Shown here piece after piece: positions 1 to 6,773 of a stretch of DNA of 8,331 bases (position 1 is the stretch's first letter; each line of letters starts with the position of its first letter). Under the pieces are notes generated by a model that did not search any database, was not told where the DNA came from, and saw only the letters and a program-made list of their open reading frames with translations. The position numbers and the translations under genes were made by a program. Source of the stretch: Deltaproteobacteria bacterium (lineage in GTDB: Bacteria > Desulfobacterota > DSM-4660 > Desulfatiglandales > Desulfatiglandaceae). Location of the stretch: the NCBI GenBank assembly GCA_021159825.1, contig JAGHDR010000414.1, positions 1-8,331 on the forward strand, read 5' to 3'.

Positions 1-333
1 CATTTGGAAGCAGGCGACGTGCGTCTTTCAGGAGGAGCAGGAGCTGTTTCTCACGAAGCGGTGAGGCGACAAAGCCGAAACGCAAATAGAACCGGGGGGC
101 ATCGTCGTCGAGCGGGTGGGCGAGTCGGGCGAGAATAACCACGGGAATAGGATATTGCCCCATGCCTTACGAATTCGCTCCGGTGCCTGAAATGTGTCTA
201 CCTGTCCCACCGTCAGACGGTGGTAGCCGACGACACGGTCATCTTTAGCCACAACAAAAGTCCTGGCTGAACTACTGTTTTGTGCCTGGAGGGCATGACG
301 GAGCAGCCAGTCGTTCATAACCGATTTGCCACA
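1..333 (-). pseudogene. degraded GNAT-family N-acetyltransferase (TacT-like toxin remnant), cut by the window edge
   Basis: Read on the minus strand, the sequence begins CGKSVMNDWLLRHALQAQ, continues through ARTFVVAKDDRVVGY, and then reaches PERIRK near 166. There the frame changes. The next frame reads MGQYPIPVVILARLA from 163 and continues to HPLDDDAPRFYLRFGF and LLLLLKDARRLLP at the edge. All these pieces, in this order, are familiar from GNAT acetyltransferases paired with DUF1778 antitoxins, which acetylate aminoacyl-tRNA. Three lesions are visible. A TAG at 334-336 precedes the first recognisable residues, so the N-terminus is missing. A one-base loss near 163-168 breaks the frame. At 116-121, ARLA runs straight into HPLDDD, so the segment that normally holds the acetyl-CoA-binding loop (RxxGxG/A) is gone, roughly 35 residues by memory of the family. 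The intact first frame stops at 28. No antitoxin gene is present on its 5' side, where mnmE lies 118 bp away. Non-functionality is close to certain; the precise subfamily is inferred. Confidence 0.8.
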
Positions 334-451
334 CTAGTAAGAATTGGCCTCAAAAATAGGAGTCATGCGAAATGGGACGGGACGGGCCTGGGTTGGATCA
401 AGGTGGCAGAACGAAAGAAGGGAAATGGCGGTCTTAACGGACAGGATGCTT

Positions 452-1837
452 TTATTTCCCGAGACAGAACTGACTGAAAATGCTGTTCAGTACTTCATCG
501 TCGATGGTTTGGCCCGTGACTTCCCCCAAGTGATCCAGACCGCTTATGAGTTCAAAGGCAACGATTTCCATGGGGGCATTGCTTCTCGCCTTGATGCTTG
601 CGTTTAGAAAACATTTTCTTGCTGTTTTAAGGGCTTTCCGATGTCTCAGGTTCGGGACTGCATGGGAGGTTGTAACTGCAAGTACGTCGTCTGAAAGGAT
701 GGCATCGTGAATGGCCTTTTTGAGGCGGTCAATGCCTTGGCCCGTCAGTGCCGAGATTTCAACCGTGGTAAAGCGATTCAGAAAATCAGCCTTTTCGGTG
801 TAACCTTCGGACGGAGGCAGATCAATTTTGTTGACGACCACTAAGGCTTTCTTGTTTTCGCATTGGGCCAGAATATCCCTGTCGTCCCGATTGAGTGGGC
901 GACTTCGGTCAATGATGATCAACAGAAGGTCCGCTTCGGCGGTTTTCTGCCGGGTGAGATGAATGCCCAGCCTTTCCACCTCGTTTTTGACCTCTCTGAG
1001 GCCTGCGGTATCCATGATGCGAAGGGGAATGCCGGAAATATTGAAAGTGGCTTCAATGACGTCCCGAGTGGTTCCGGGGATGTCGGTTACGATGGCCTTT
1101 GGTTCGTTCAGAAGGCGGTTCAACAGACTCGATTTGCCTGAATTAACGCGGCCCACAATGACGGTATTGATGCCGTCAACCCATATGCGGCCGGCGTGGG
1201 CATTAATCAGATTGTCAATGGGTTGAACCAGGTTTTTTTCAATGAATTCCGCGCCCTCATCCCTGAAAAGATGTTCCACGTCGTCTTCAGGGAAATCGAT
1301 GGCGGCTTCTGCGTTTGCAAGAATGTGAATCGCTTTTTTCCGCAGGGCCTCGGTATCCCTTTTAATGGATCCTCGGATCTGCTGCGCGGCCAGAACCAAT
1401 CCCCGCTCGGATCGCGCATTCATCAGATCAACAACAGCCTCCGCCTGCGAAAGATCAATTCTGCCGTTTAAGAATGCACGCTGGGTAAATTCTCCGGGTT
1501 TGGCCATCCGGGCACCCAGATCCATGAGAATCGCCAGTATCCCGGACAGCAGGGTATATCCGCTGTGCGAGTTGATTTCAACAACGTCTTCACGGGTATA
1601 GCTGTTGGGCGCAGCCATGAAGGACAACAGGACTTCGTCGATGACATCTCCCGAGTGGGGATCACAAACATATCCCATGGTCAGTCGGTGACTTTTTAAA
1701 AGAGATTGAGGGGTCTTAGGTTTGAATACCTTTTCTGCGATTTCAAGGGACAGAGGACCACTGATCCTGATAATCCCGATCCCTGCTTGGCCGATAGGGG
1801 TGGCGATGGCCGCAATGGTATCTTCTGTTGAGGTCAT
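452..1837 (-). CDS. mnmE: tRNA modification GTPase MnmE (TrmE)
   Basis: MnmE partners with MnmG (not in this window) to install the (carboxymethyl)aminomethyl group on C5 of wobble U34 in certain tRNAs, using a tetrahydrofolate-derived carbon and GTP hydrolysis in the cytoplasm. At 461 aa it has the normal length. The N-terminal folate-binding domain opens with DTIAAIATPIGQAGIGIIRISG (residues 6-27), followed by the helical domain with KPGEFTQRAFLNGRIDLSQAEA (113-134). The inserted G domain shows G1 GRVNSGKSS (229-237), G2 TDIPGTTRD (251-259), G3 DTAGL (276-280), G4 NKID (336-339) and a SALTGQG G5-like motif (362-368). The protein ends with the diagnostic FCLGK, carrying catalytic Cys458. Two departures are Val231 where G1 usually has Pro, and NSHSG (89-93) where many homologues have CHGG. 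It is the last intact gene of the rpmH cluster, 86 bp after jag. The ribosome-binding site is weak. Confidence 0.98.
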   Translation of the reverse strand: MTSTEDTIAAIATPIGQAGIGIIRISGPLSLEIAEKVFKPKTPQSLLKSHRLTMGYVCDPHSGDVIDEVLLSFMAAPNSYTREDVVEINSHSGYTLLSGILAILMDLGARMAKPGEFTQRAFLNGRIDLSQAEAVVDLMNARSERGLVLAAQQIRGSIKRDTEALRKKAIHILANAEAAIDFPEDDVEHLFRDEGAEFIEKNLVQPIDNLINAHAGRIWVDGINTVIVGRVNSGKSSLLNRLLNEPKAIVTDIPGTTRDVIEATFNISGIPLRIMDTAGLREVKNEVERLGIHLTRQKTAEADLLLIIIDRSRPLNRDDRDILAQCENKKALVVVNKIDLPPSEGYTEKADFLNRFTTVEISALTGQGIDRLKKAIHDAILSDDVLAVTTSHAVPNLRHRKALKTARKCFLNASIKARSNAPMEIVAFELISGLDHLGEVTGQTIDDEVLNSIFSQFCLGK

Positions 1838-1856
1838 AAGAGATGGGCCTCATGAC

Positions 1857-1878
1857 GGGGCCCGATTTTTTGGACCCC
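1857..1878 (-). other. small stem-loop in the jag-mnmE gap
   Basis: On the minus strand GGGGTCC (1878-1872) can pair with GGGCCCC (1863-1857), including one G-U pair, around an 8-nt A/T-rich loop. No U-tract follows, so it is not an intrinsic terminator. It sits about 20 nt before the mnmE start and could affect mRNA processing or mnmE initiation. Pairing is seen by eye only and the function is unknown. Confidence 0.3.
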
Positions 1879-1923
1879 ATAAGGCCGATGAGAAATAACA
1901 AACTGTAAAACCAAAAAAAGAGG

Positions 1924-2694
1924 TTACTGTGCCTGGGAGGCCCGTGAAGAACCGTTTTTCCTGGGGATAATGACCACTTTTTTCAGAATCCCTTCTCCCT
2001 TTCCTTTGGTGCCCAGTTCATCGTCGTCCTGGAGGGCCAGATGCACGATCCTTCTATCGTGGGGATTGAGGAGATTGGTGGCCACAGGCCGTTTGATTTT
2101 CTTGGCCTTGTCACCCATTTTCAGTGCCATCTGGACCAGGAACTCTTGCCGTCTCCGCCGGTAATTTTCAGAGTCTATGATTACACGGGAGCGTTTTTCC
2201 AGTGACTTGTTGACAATTTTATTGACGATAAACTGAAGCGCATCAAGGGTTTTTCCTTTACGGCCAATCAGAAGACCCGTTTTATCCCCATCTATATTGA
2301 GGTTTACAGAGCCGTCTTCCAGCTTTCCCGTAACGGTGATCCCTTCCATGGGAATTAGGGCCAGGATGTTTTCCAAAGCTTCTTTTGCAATGGCGATTTC
2401 CTCTTCCCGGGTATTCGGGGCGGTTGTTTCCGGATCAGTCACCGGGGGCACATCTTCCGAAGCGACCGTCACTTCTTCAGCTTTTTCAACCACCACTTCC
2501 TCAACCGATTGGGGCTCCTTCTGTTTTATGGTGACTTTGATTTTAGCCTTTCTGCTCCCAACCAGGCCGAAAATACCGGATGAGCCGGGCTCAAGGATGA
2601 CAATATCCATTTGGTCTTTGGTGAGTTCCAGTTGTCGGCAAGCGTTTTCAATGGCGTCTTGATCCGTTTTTCCTTCAAATTCGTAGGTTTCCAT
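1924..2694 (-). CDS. jag: Jag/KhpB KH-R3H RNA-binding protein
   Basis: Jag (KhpB, SpoIIIJ-associated protein) is a cytoplasmic RNA-binding protein almost always encoded beside yidC. In Gram-positives it binds RNA with KhpA and affects cell division and elongation; its role in Gram-negatives is poorly defined. The 256-aa product has three parts. The Jag_N domain spans residues 1-56, with the signature GSSGIFGLVGSRKAKIKV (37-54). An acidic, Pro/Thr/Val-rich linker covers about 60-98. A KH domain with the GRKG loop (144-147) is followed by a C-terminal R3H domain with the Arg-Arg-x-x-His signature at 214-218 (DRRIVH), ending in a basic tail. The start is secure: GGAGG (2701-2705) lies 6 nt before the ATG, and the gene begins 16 bp after the yidC stop, so the two are co-transcribed and probably translationally coupled. 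An interesting link, though only inference, is that the elongation operon mreBCD diverges from this same locus. Confidence 0.96.
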   Translation of the reverse strand: METYEFEGKTDQDAIENACRQLELTKDQMDIVILEPGSSGIFGLVGSRKAKIKVTIKQKEPQSVEEVVVEKAEEVTVASEDVPPVTDPETTAPNTREEEIAIAKEALENILALIPMEGITVTGKLEDGSVNLNIDGDKTGLLIGRKGKTLDALQFIVNKIVNKSLEKRSRVIIDSENYRRRRQEFLVQMALKMGDKAKKIKRPVATNLLNPHDRRIVHLALQDDDELGTKGKGEGILKKVVIIPRKNGSSRASQAQ

Positions 2695-2710
2695 GAGTGT
2701 CCTCCAGTTA

Positions 2711-4375
2711 TTACGCCGGTTTTTTATAAATTCGATATTGCTGTCCTATGGAAAGGAGGTTGTTGACCAACCAGTAAAGAACCAGGCCGGAAGGGAAATT
2801 AATGAACATAAACGTGAAAATGACGGGGAGAAACATCATAATTTTCGCCTGAGTAGGATCTCCTGGAGTCGGGGTCATCTTCTGCTGGAGGAACATGGAA
2901 GCGCCCATCAACAGAGTTAACACCGGTATCCCGTAAGGCGGTGTCATAAACGGGATTGTAAATGAGAAATGAAACAGTCGACCAGGCGCCGAGAGATCAT
3001 TGATCCAAAGCATAAAGGGGGCATGCCTCAGCTCGATGCAGGTCCCTAGGACCCTGTATAGCGCAAAGAATACCGGAATTTGAACAACCATGGGCAGGCA
3101 TCCCCCCATGGGGTTCACCTTGTAGGTCTTATACAACCCCATCATTTCCTGGTTCAGTTTTTGTTTGTCACCTTTATGTTTCTCCCTGAGCTTGGCCATT
3201 CGGGGCTGTAGTTTCTGCATTTCCTTCATGGACTTATAGCTCTTGTGGGTGAGCGGCCAGAACAAAGCTTTGACAAGAATGGTCAAGAGAATGATGGATA
3301 GGCCATAGTTATGGATGTACTGGTCGAAAAAACGCAGAACGTACAGCAGCGGTTTCGCGATGATATCCGTCCAACCGAAATCGATCGCCCGATCAAGATT
3401 CTTGCCGAATTTCTTAAGGGGTCCCAATTCGCGGGGGCCCAGGTAAAGCTGGTATTCGCTGGTCGCCTGGGCGGAGGGCGGAAGAGAAACCGAAGGAGGC
3501 AGGAAGACTCCTTCCAAAACACCTGATGGGAGATGTTTCGCTTTGAATGATCCCTTGGAGGGAATTTTGGGAACGAGGGCTGAAATAAAGTAACTGTCCT
3601 CGTAGGAGACCCAGCCGATATTTCCATTGACGGATTCTTCTTCGCCCGGATCTCCCACTTTTATTTCTTCCAGCTTATTATCCAGAAACAGTGCAAGACC
3701 CACATAGGCATAATAGCTTGTCTTGCTTTGGGGGGGGAGTGCCTTCAAAGTGGTTCTGAAAACGCCGTTTACAGCGTTTTCGGTCCGATTGGCGGCCGTA
3801 ACCGCCAGATCAATGCCATATCGGCCTGGATAAAAACGGTAGGTCTGGGTGATGGCAATACCGTTTTGGCTGGTCCCTTGAAAGGCGATGGTTGCGGGCT
3901 CCGACTCCTGATTGAGTTTCAGGTAATCTCTGTCTACTGAAAAGACCTTATTGTTCACATTGCCGACGGTGTTGTCATCAAACTGAACGGTCAGGTAGTC
4001 GCCCATTCCCTGTTCCAGGGTGACCAGTTCAACATAAGGAGAATCCGGATGGGTTGTTTGACGATATTTTTTCAGTTTGAAGCTCTTGATGGTGGGTCCC
4101 ACATTGCTGAAGACAACTTTGTAGAGCGGTGTATCAATTTCAATTCTTTTTTCTTCCACCTGGAATACAGTCTGTTCGGCTGCCGCAACAGGCCCGGGGG
4201 GTGGGACGGTGGCCACATTGACGGAGCTTTTTCCACCTATGGGCGCCGGCTGGATGTTTTGTACGGCAATATCCTTTTCGATTGGAGCCTGTTTGGGCTC
4301 AGGCGAGAAAAAAAGAGACCATCCAACCAGTACGACAAAGGATAGGGCAAAGGCCAATATTGTTTTTTTATCCAT
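2711..4375 (-). CDS. yidC: membrane protein insertase YidC
   Basis: YidC inserts and folds inner-membrane proteins, alone or with SecYEG. The 554-aa length and layout are those of Gram-negative YidC. TM1 is at about residues 5-23, just after MDKK. A Pro-rich stretch (43-65) leads into a large periplasmic beta-domain (about 70-325), and the conserved five-TM core follows from about 340. The core shows the LTILVKALFWPLTHKSYKSM segment, a basic coiled cytoplasmic loop (QPRMAKLREKHKGDKQKLNQE, 390-410), NPMGGCLPMVVQIPVFFALY (421-440), and the last hydrophobic stretch PVIFTFMFINFPSGLVLYW (517-535). Lys369 stands where E. coli YidC has the hydrophilic-groove Arg366, a conservative change. The gene ends in tandem stops (TAATAA, 2713-2708). 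It lies 114 bp after yidD, and its ribosome-binding region is weak and partly within a small hairpin. An 8-G run at 3730-3737 lies in the coding region near residues 213-215 and keeps the frame here. Confidence 0.98.
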   Translation of the reverse strand: MDKKTILAFALSFVVLVGWSLFFSPEPKQAPIEKDIAVQNIQPAPIGGKSSVNVATVPPPGPVAAAEQTVFQVEEKRIEIDTPLYKVVFSNVGPTIKSFKLKKYRQTTHPDSPYVELVTLEQGMGDYLTVQFDDNTVGNVNNKVFSVDRDYLKLNQESEPATIAFQGTSQNGIAITQTYRFYPGRYGIDLAVTAANRTENAVNGVFRTTLKALPPQSKTSYYAYVGLALFLDNKLEEIKVGDPGEEESVNGNIGWVSYEDSYFISALVPKIPSKGSFKAKHLPSGVLEGVFLPPSVSLPPSAQATSEYQLYLGPRELGPLKKFGKNLDRAIDFGWTDIIAKPLLYVLRFFDQYIHNYGLSIILLTILVKALFWPLTHKSYKSMKEMQKLQPRMAKLREKHKGDKQKLNQEMMGLYKTYKVNPMGGCLPMVVQIPVFFALYRVLGTCIELRHAPFMLWINDLSAPGRLFHFSFTIPFMTPPYGIPVLTLLMGASMFLQQKMTPTPGDPTQAKIMMFLPVIFTFMFINFPSGLVLYWLVNNLLSIGQQYRIYKKPA

Positions 4376-4378
4376 AAT

Positions 4379-4442
4379 CTGAGCTACTCAGTCCTAAAGG
4401 TTTTGTTTGGAAAACCCGCATGGTGCTGTTTTTCAACAACAG
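4379..4442 (-). other. yidC leader with three short inverted repeats
   Basis: The 114-bp yidD-yidC gap holds three small stems on the minus strand. CTGTT (4442-4438) pairs with AACAG (4430-4426). GGTTTT (4416-4411) pairs with AAAACC (4404-4399). CTGAG (4391-4387) pairs with CTCAG (4383-4379) around a 3-nt loop, and this last one ends 3 nt before the yidC ATG. The only purines that could act as a Shine-Dalgarno (GAG, AG) lie within this last stem. Each stem is short (5-6 bp), so the structure may be chance. If real, it would lower yidC initiation. Confidence 0.3.
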
Positions 4443-4489
4443 TCAAAATGCACAGCAATATTAAGGTCTTTCAAATGAGGTCAATACCA

Positions 4490-4708
4490 TCATACCAGAG
4501 GGTCATATCCGCCGGGGTGAAACGGATGACATTTCAAAATCCTGATAAGGGCCAAAAAGCTGCCTTTCAGTATCCCATACTTATGATAGGCATGGCGAGC
4601 ATAGGTGGAACATGTCGGGTAGAAACGACAGGAAGGCGACCAAAAAGGTGAGATACACAGCTGATATAAGGCTATCATGGAGACAGGTATATACCTGAGT
4701 TTATACAT
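4490..4708 (-). CDS. yidD: membrane protein insertion efficiency factor YidD
   Basis: YidD is a small membrane-associated protein that contacts nascent inner-membrane proteins and aids YidC-dependent insertion. Starting at the ATG at 4708 the product is 72 aa. It carries the whole family signature: [20 protein letters not shown] (13-32), TCSTYARHA (32-40), a short linker with [17 protein letters not shown], and [10 protein letters not shown] near the C-terminus. The three family cysteines (27, 33, 60) are present. An amphipathic or hydrophobic N-terminus (residues 6-22) fits peripheral membrane attachment. The frame is open to an ATG at 4789, which would add 27 residues lying inside rnpA. I chose 4708 because it gives the family length, begins 10 bp after the rnpA stop, and has an AAAGG ribosome-binding sequence in that gap. 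It sits between rnpA and yidC as in most bacteria. Confidence 0.95.
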   Translation of the reverse strand: MYKLRYIPVSMIALYQLCISPFWSPSCRFYPTCSTYARHAYHKYGILKGSFLALIRILKCHPFHPGGYDPLV

Positions 4709-4718
4709 AAAACCTTTT

Positions 4719-5087
4719 TTAGGCAATGATTTCTTCAAGTTCTTTTTCGGCTTTTCGAAAGTTGAGATAGCCGGCACCCTTTTTTGCAATGACGACGATG
4801 TCGTACCCTTTGGGAAGGCGTGCTTTATTGAGCCTGTAAAATTCTCTGATCAGTCGTTTGGCCCTGTTTCTTCTGATGGCATTACCCACCTTTTTGCTGG
4901 CCGTTACCCCAAGTCTGGTTGTCCCTAGCTCGTTCTTTCCGGCAATGGCGATGAAGTGCCTCATGTGGCAATGCTTTCCGGAACGACTTACATTGACAAA
5001 ATCCACGCGACGCAATAGCCTTCCGTCTTTTTGGAACGAAAAGGCCCCCTTCATGCCGGGGGGAAATCGTTTCGGTCTAAAGGGCAT
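4719..5087 (-). CDS. rnpA: ribonuclease P protein component
   Basis: RnpA is the basic protein subunit of RNase P, which assists the catalytic RNA in cutting the 5' leader from precursor tRNAs. The 122-aa product contains the expected [18 protein letters not shown] region (16-33) and the RNA-binding signature [21 protein letters not shown] (65-85, the family RNR motif), followed by [12 protein letters not shown] near the C-terminus. The start is uncertain. The ATG at 5087 follows the rpmH TAA with no spacing (TAAATG), whereas ATG at 5054 (residue 12) would remove a Pro/Arg-rich extension and begin just before the conserved FSF. Neither has a clear Shine-Dalgarno, so initiation probably depends on termination-reinitiation from rpmH. 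Immediate or overlapping rpmH-rnpA junctions are known in other bacteria. yidD follows after 10 bp. Confidence 0.96.
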   Translation of the reverse strand: MPFRPKRFPPGMKGAFSFQKDGRLLRRVDFVNVSRSGKHCHMRHFIAIAGKNELGTTRLGVTASKKVGNAIRRNRAKRLIREFYRLNKARLPKGYDIVVIAKKGAGYLNFRKAEKELEEIIA

Positions 5088-5222
5088 TTATACGACCAGT
5101 CGTTTCCGTCCTTTAGCCCTTCTTCTTTTCAGAACATTTATTCCTGCCCGTGTTCGCATTCTCGCCCTGAAGCCGTGGGTTCGTGCTCTCTTTATTCTGC
5201 TGGGTTGATAGGTCATTTTCAT
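5088..5222 (-). CDS. rpmH: 50S ribosomal protein L34
   Basis: L34 is a tiny, highly basic protein of the large ribosomal subunit that binds 23S rRNA. The 44-codon gene is recognisable throughout: [18 protein letters not shown], then RARMRTRAG and a tail [12 protein letters not shown]. Most homologues begin MKRTYQPS; here the third residue is Met. Starting at Met1 (5222) preserves the family length of 44, and AAGGGG lies upstream at a somewhat long spacing of about 12 nt. Met3 (5216) is the only other candidate. The stop at 5088-5090 is immediately followed by the rnpA ATG. A strong promoter about 40 bp upstream makes this the first gene of the cluster. It is short enough to be missed by a minimum-length ORF filter. 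Confidence 0.97.
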   Translation of the reverse strand: MKMTYQPSRIKRARTHGFRARMRTRAGINVLKRRRAKGRKRLVV

Positions 5223-5262
5223 AACGGTATAGAGCCCCTTTTCGAAATTTTATATAAACGAT

Positions 5263-5292
5263 AATATAAACACATGCGTTTGTTTTTGTCAA
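5263..5292 (-). promoter_or_regulatory. sigma70-type promoter of the rpmH cluster
   Basis: On the minus strand a perfect TTGACA -35 (5292-5287) is followed after 18 bp by TATATT (5268-5263), one mismatch from TATAAT. The spacer contains TGTG just before the -10. Transcription would start near 5256, giving a leader of about 35 nt before rpmH. This is the best promoter in the window and fits the high expression expected for a ribosomal protein gene. Confidence 0.8.
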
Positions 5293-5294
5293 GC

Positions 5295-5319
5295 GGCAAT
5301 TCTACCGGATGGCAATTCT
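5295..5319 (-). repeat. 9-bp direct repeat upstream of the rpmH -35
   Basis: AGAATTGCC (minus strand) occurs twice, at 5319-5311 and 5303-5295, with starts 16 bp apart. The promoter-proximal copy ends 2 bp from the -35 hexamer. Tandem sites at this position are typical of an activator or of contacts by the RNA polymerase alpha subunit, but no known regulator is recognised from the sequence. Confidence 0.5.
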
Positions 5320-5322
5320 CGT

Positions 5323-5345
5323 GATGAAAAACGGGTTGTTTCATC
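5323..5345. repeat. 7-bp inverted repeat between the divergent promoters
   Basis: GATGAAA (5323-5329) and TTTCATC (5339-5345) form a perfect 7-bp inverted repeat around a 9-bp spacer. A centre-to-centre distance of 16 bp would suit a dimeric helix-turn-helix regulator. It lies just upstream of the AGAATTGCC repeats, outside any expected transcript of rpmH, which favours a DNA-level site over an RNA hairpin. Confidence 0.4.
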
Positions 5346-5425
5346 CATACTTTCAACGGTAACCAGGGCCAGTCATTGAGTCTATAACCCCGACTCGATC
5401 AATTATGGTTTTTTCACATTTTTAA

Positions 5426-5454
5426 TTGATAATTTTTGTTGCATCCTATATCTA
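5426..5454 (+). promoter_or_regulatory. candidate mreB promoter (weak match)
   Basis: TTGATA (5426-5431), one mismatch from the -35 consensus, is followed by an A/T-rich block with TATATC at 5447 (15-bp spacing) and TATCTA at 5449 (17-bp spacing). Neither pairing is strong. The position, about 150 bp before the mreB ATG in the most A/T-rich part of the region, makes it the best candidate. Confidence is low because the -10 cannot be fixed by eye. Confidence 0.35.
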
Positions 5455-5461
5455 TATAAAA

Positions 5462-5502
5462 GCCAGGTTGATGGGCCGTTCATCGTTCATTAACCACCTG
5501 GC
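5462..5502 (+). other. stem-loop in the mreB leader
   Basis: GCCAGGT (5462-5468) and ACCTGGC (5496-5502) are a perfect 7-bp inverted repeat. The enclosed 27 nt contain a nested GATG/CATC pair (5470-5473 and 5481-5484). They also offer an alternative stem, GGTTGATG with CATTAACC (5466-5473 and 5488-5495, one G-U pair), that competes with the outer one. If the candidate promoter is right, this structure sits at the very 5' end of the mreB mRNA. Confidence 0.45.
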
Positions 5503-5508
5503 GCTTTA

Positions 5509-5549
5509 TTTTCTGTATATACGGGCGAAAGTTTTTCTGGATAGACGGG
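5509..5549 (+). repeat. imperfect 17-bp direct repeat in the mreB leader
   Basis: TTTTCTGTATATACGGG (5509-5525) recurs as TTTTCTGGATAGACGGG (5533-5549). The match is 15 of 17 bases at a 24-bp interval, and both differences are T to G. The repeat ends about 50 bp before the mreB ATG. It may be a tandem protein-binding site or a small duplication; the sequence does not decide. Confidence 0.45.
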
Positions 5550-5570
5550 AAATATAAGCCATTTTATTAA

Positions 5571-6635
<1,065 letters not shown>

Positions 6636-6687
6636 AATTTCTTAATTCCCCTTTGGCCTTCCATTGCCGTGCCCTTGATTTGGGCTT

Positions 6688-6715
6688 TTGGCTTCCGTGT
6701 TGATAACAATATAAT
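6688..6715 (+). promoter_or_regulatory. candidate internal promoter before mreC
   Basis: Within the 138-bp mreB-mreC gap, TTGGCT (6688-6693, 4 of 6 to the -35 consensus) precedes a perfect TATAAT (6710-6715) after 16 bp. A start near 6722 would give mreC, mreD and the downstream genes a transcript independent of mreB. A/T-rich gaps produce such matches by chance, so this is moderate evidence only. Confidence 0.45.
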
Positions 6716-6773
6716 ATTAATTCATTTGAAACCGTTCTTCGGCGGATGTGGGTTATGGGGGCGGGATTAGCCA

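Noticed and set aside
280..607. Two plus-strand open frames across the pseudogene edge and the mnmE end
   Set aside because: They overlap the mnmE C-terminus and the GNAT remnant in antisense, show no family features and lack convincing ribosome-binding sites.
4455..4484. Possible yidC promoter (TTGACC on the minus strand)
   Set aside because: No acceptable -10 lies at 16-18 bp; the best A/T blocks match at only three or four positions.
4403..4651. 82-codon plus-strand open frame over the yidC leader and yidD
   Set aside because: Most of it is antisense to yidD, and the product shows no recognisable pattern.
4709..4789. Upstream extension of YidD to an ATG at 4789
   Set aside because: It would overlap the rnpA 3' end by 71 bp and add 27 residues not seen in the family; the ATG at 4708 gives the standard length and a suitable ribosome-binding site.
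5410..5418. DnaA-box-like TTTTTCACA, considered because oriC often lies near rpmH
   Set aside because: One relaxed match with a mismatch to TTATNCACA and no neighbouring boxes; dnaA is not present in the window.
5498..5513. Possible sigma54 promoter (TGGCGC followed by TTTCT)
   Set aside because: The essential GC of the -12 element is absent, so the match is only to the -24 half.
6671..6689. Possible terminator after mreB (GCCC, 7-nt loop, GGGC, TTTT)
   Set aside because: A 4-bp stem is too weak for intrinsic termination, and the genes downstream belong to the same functional operon.
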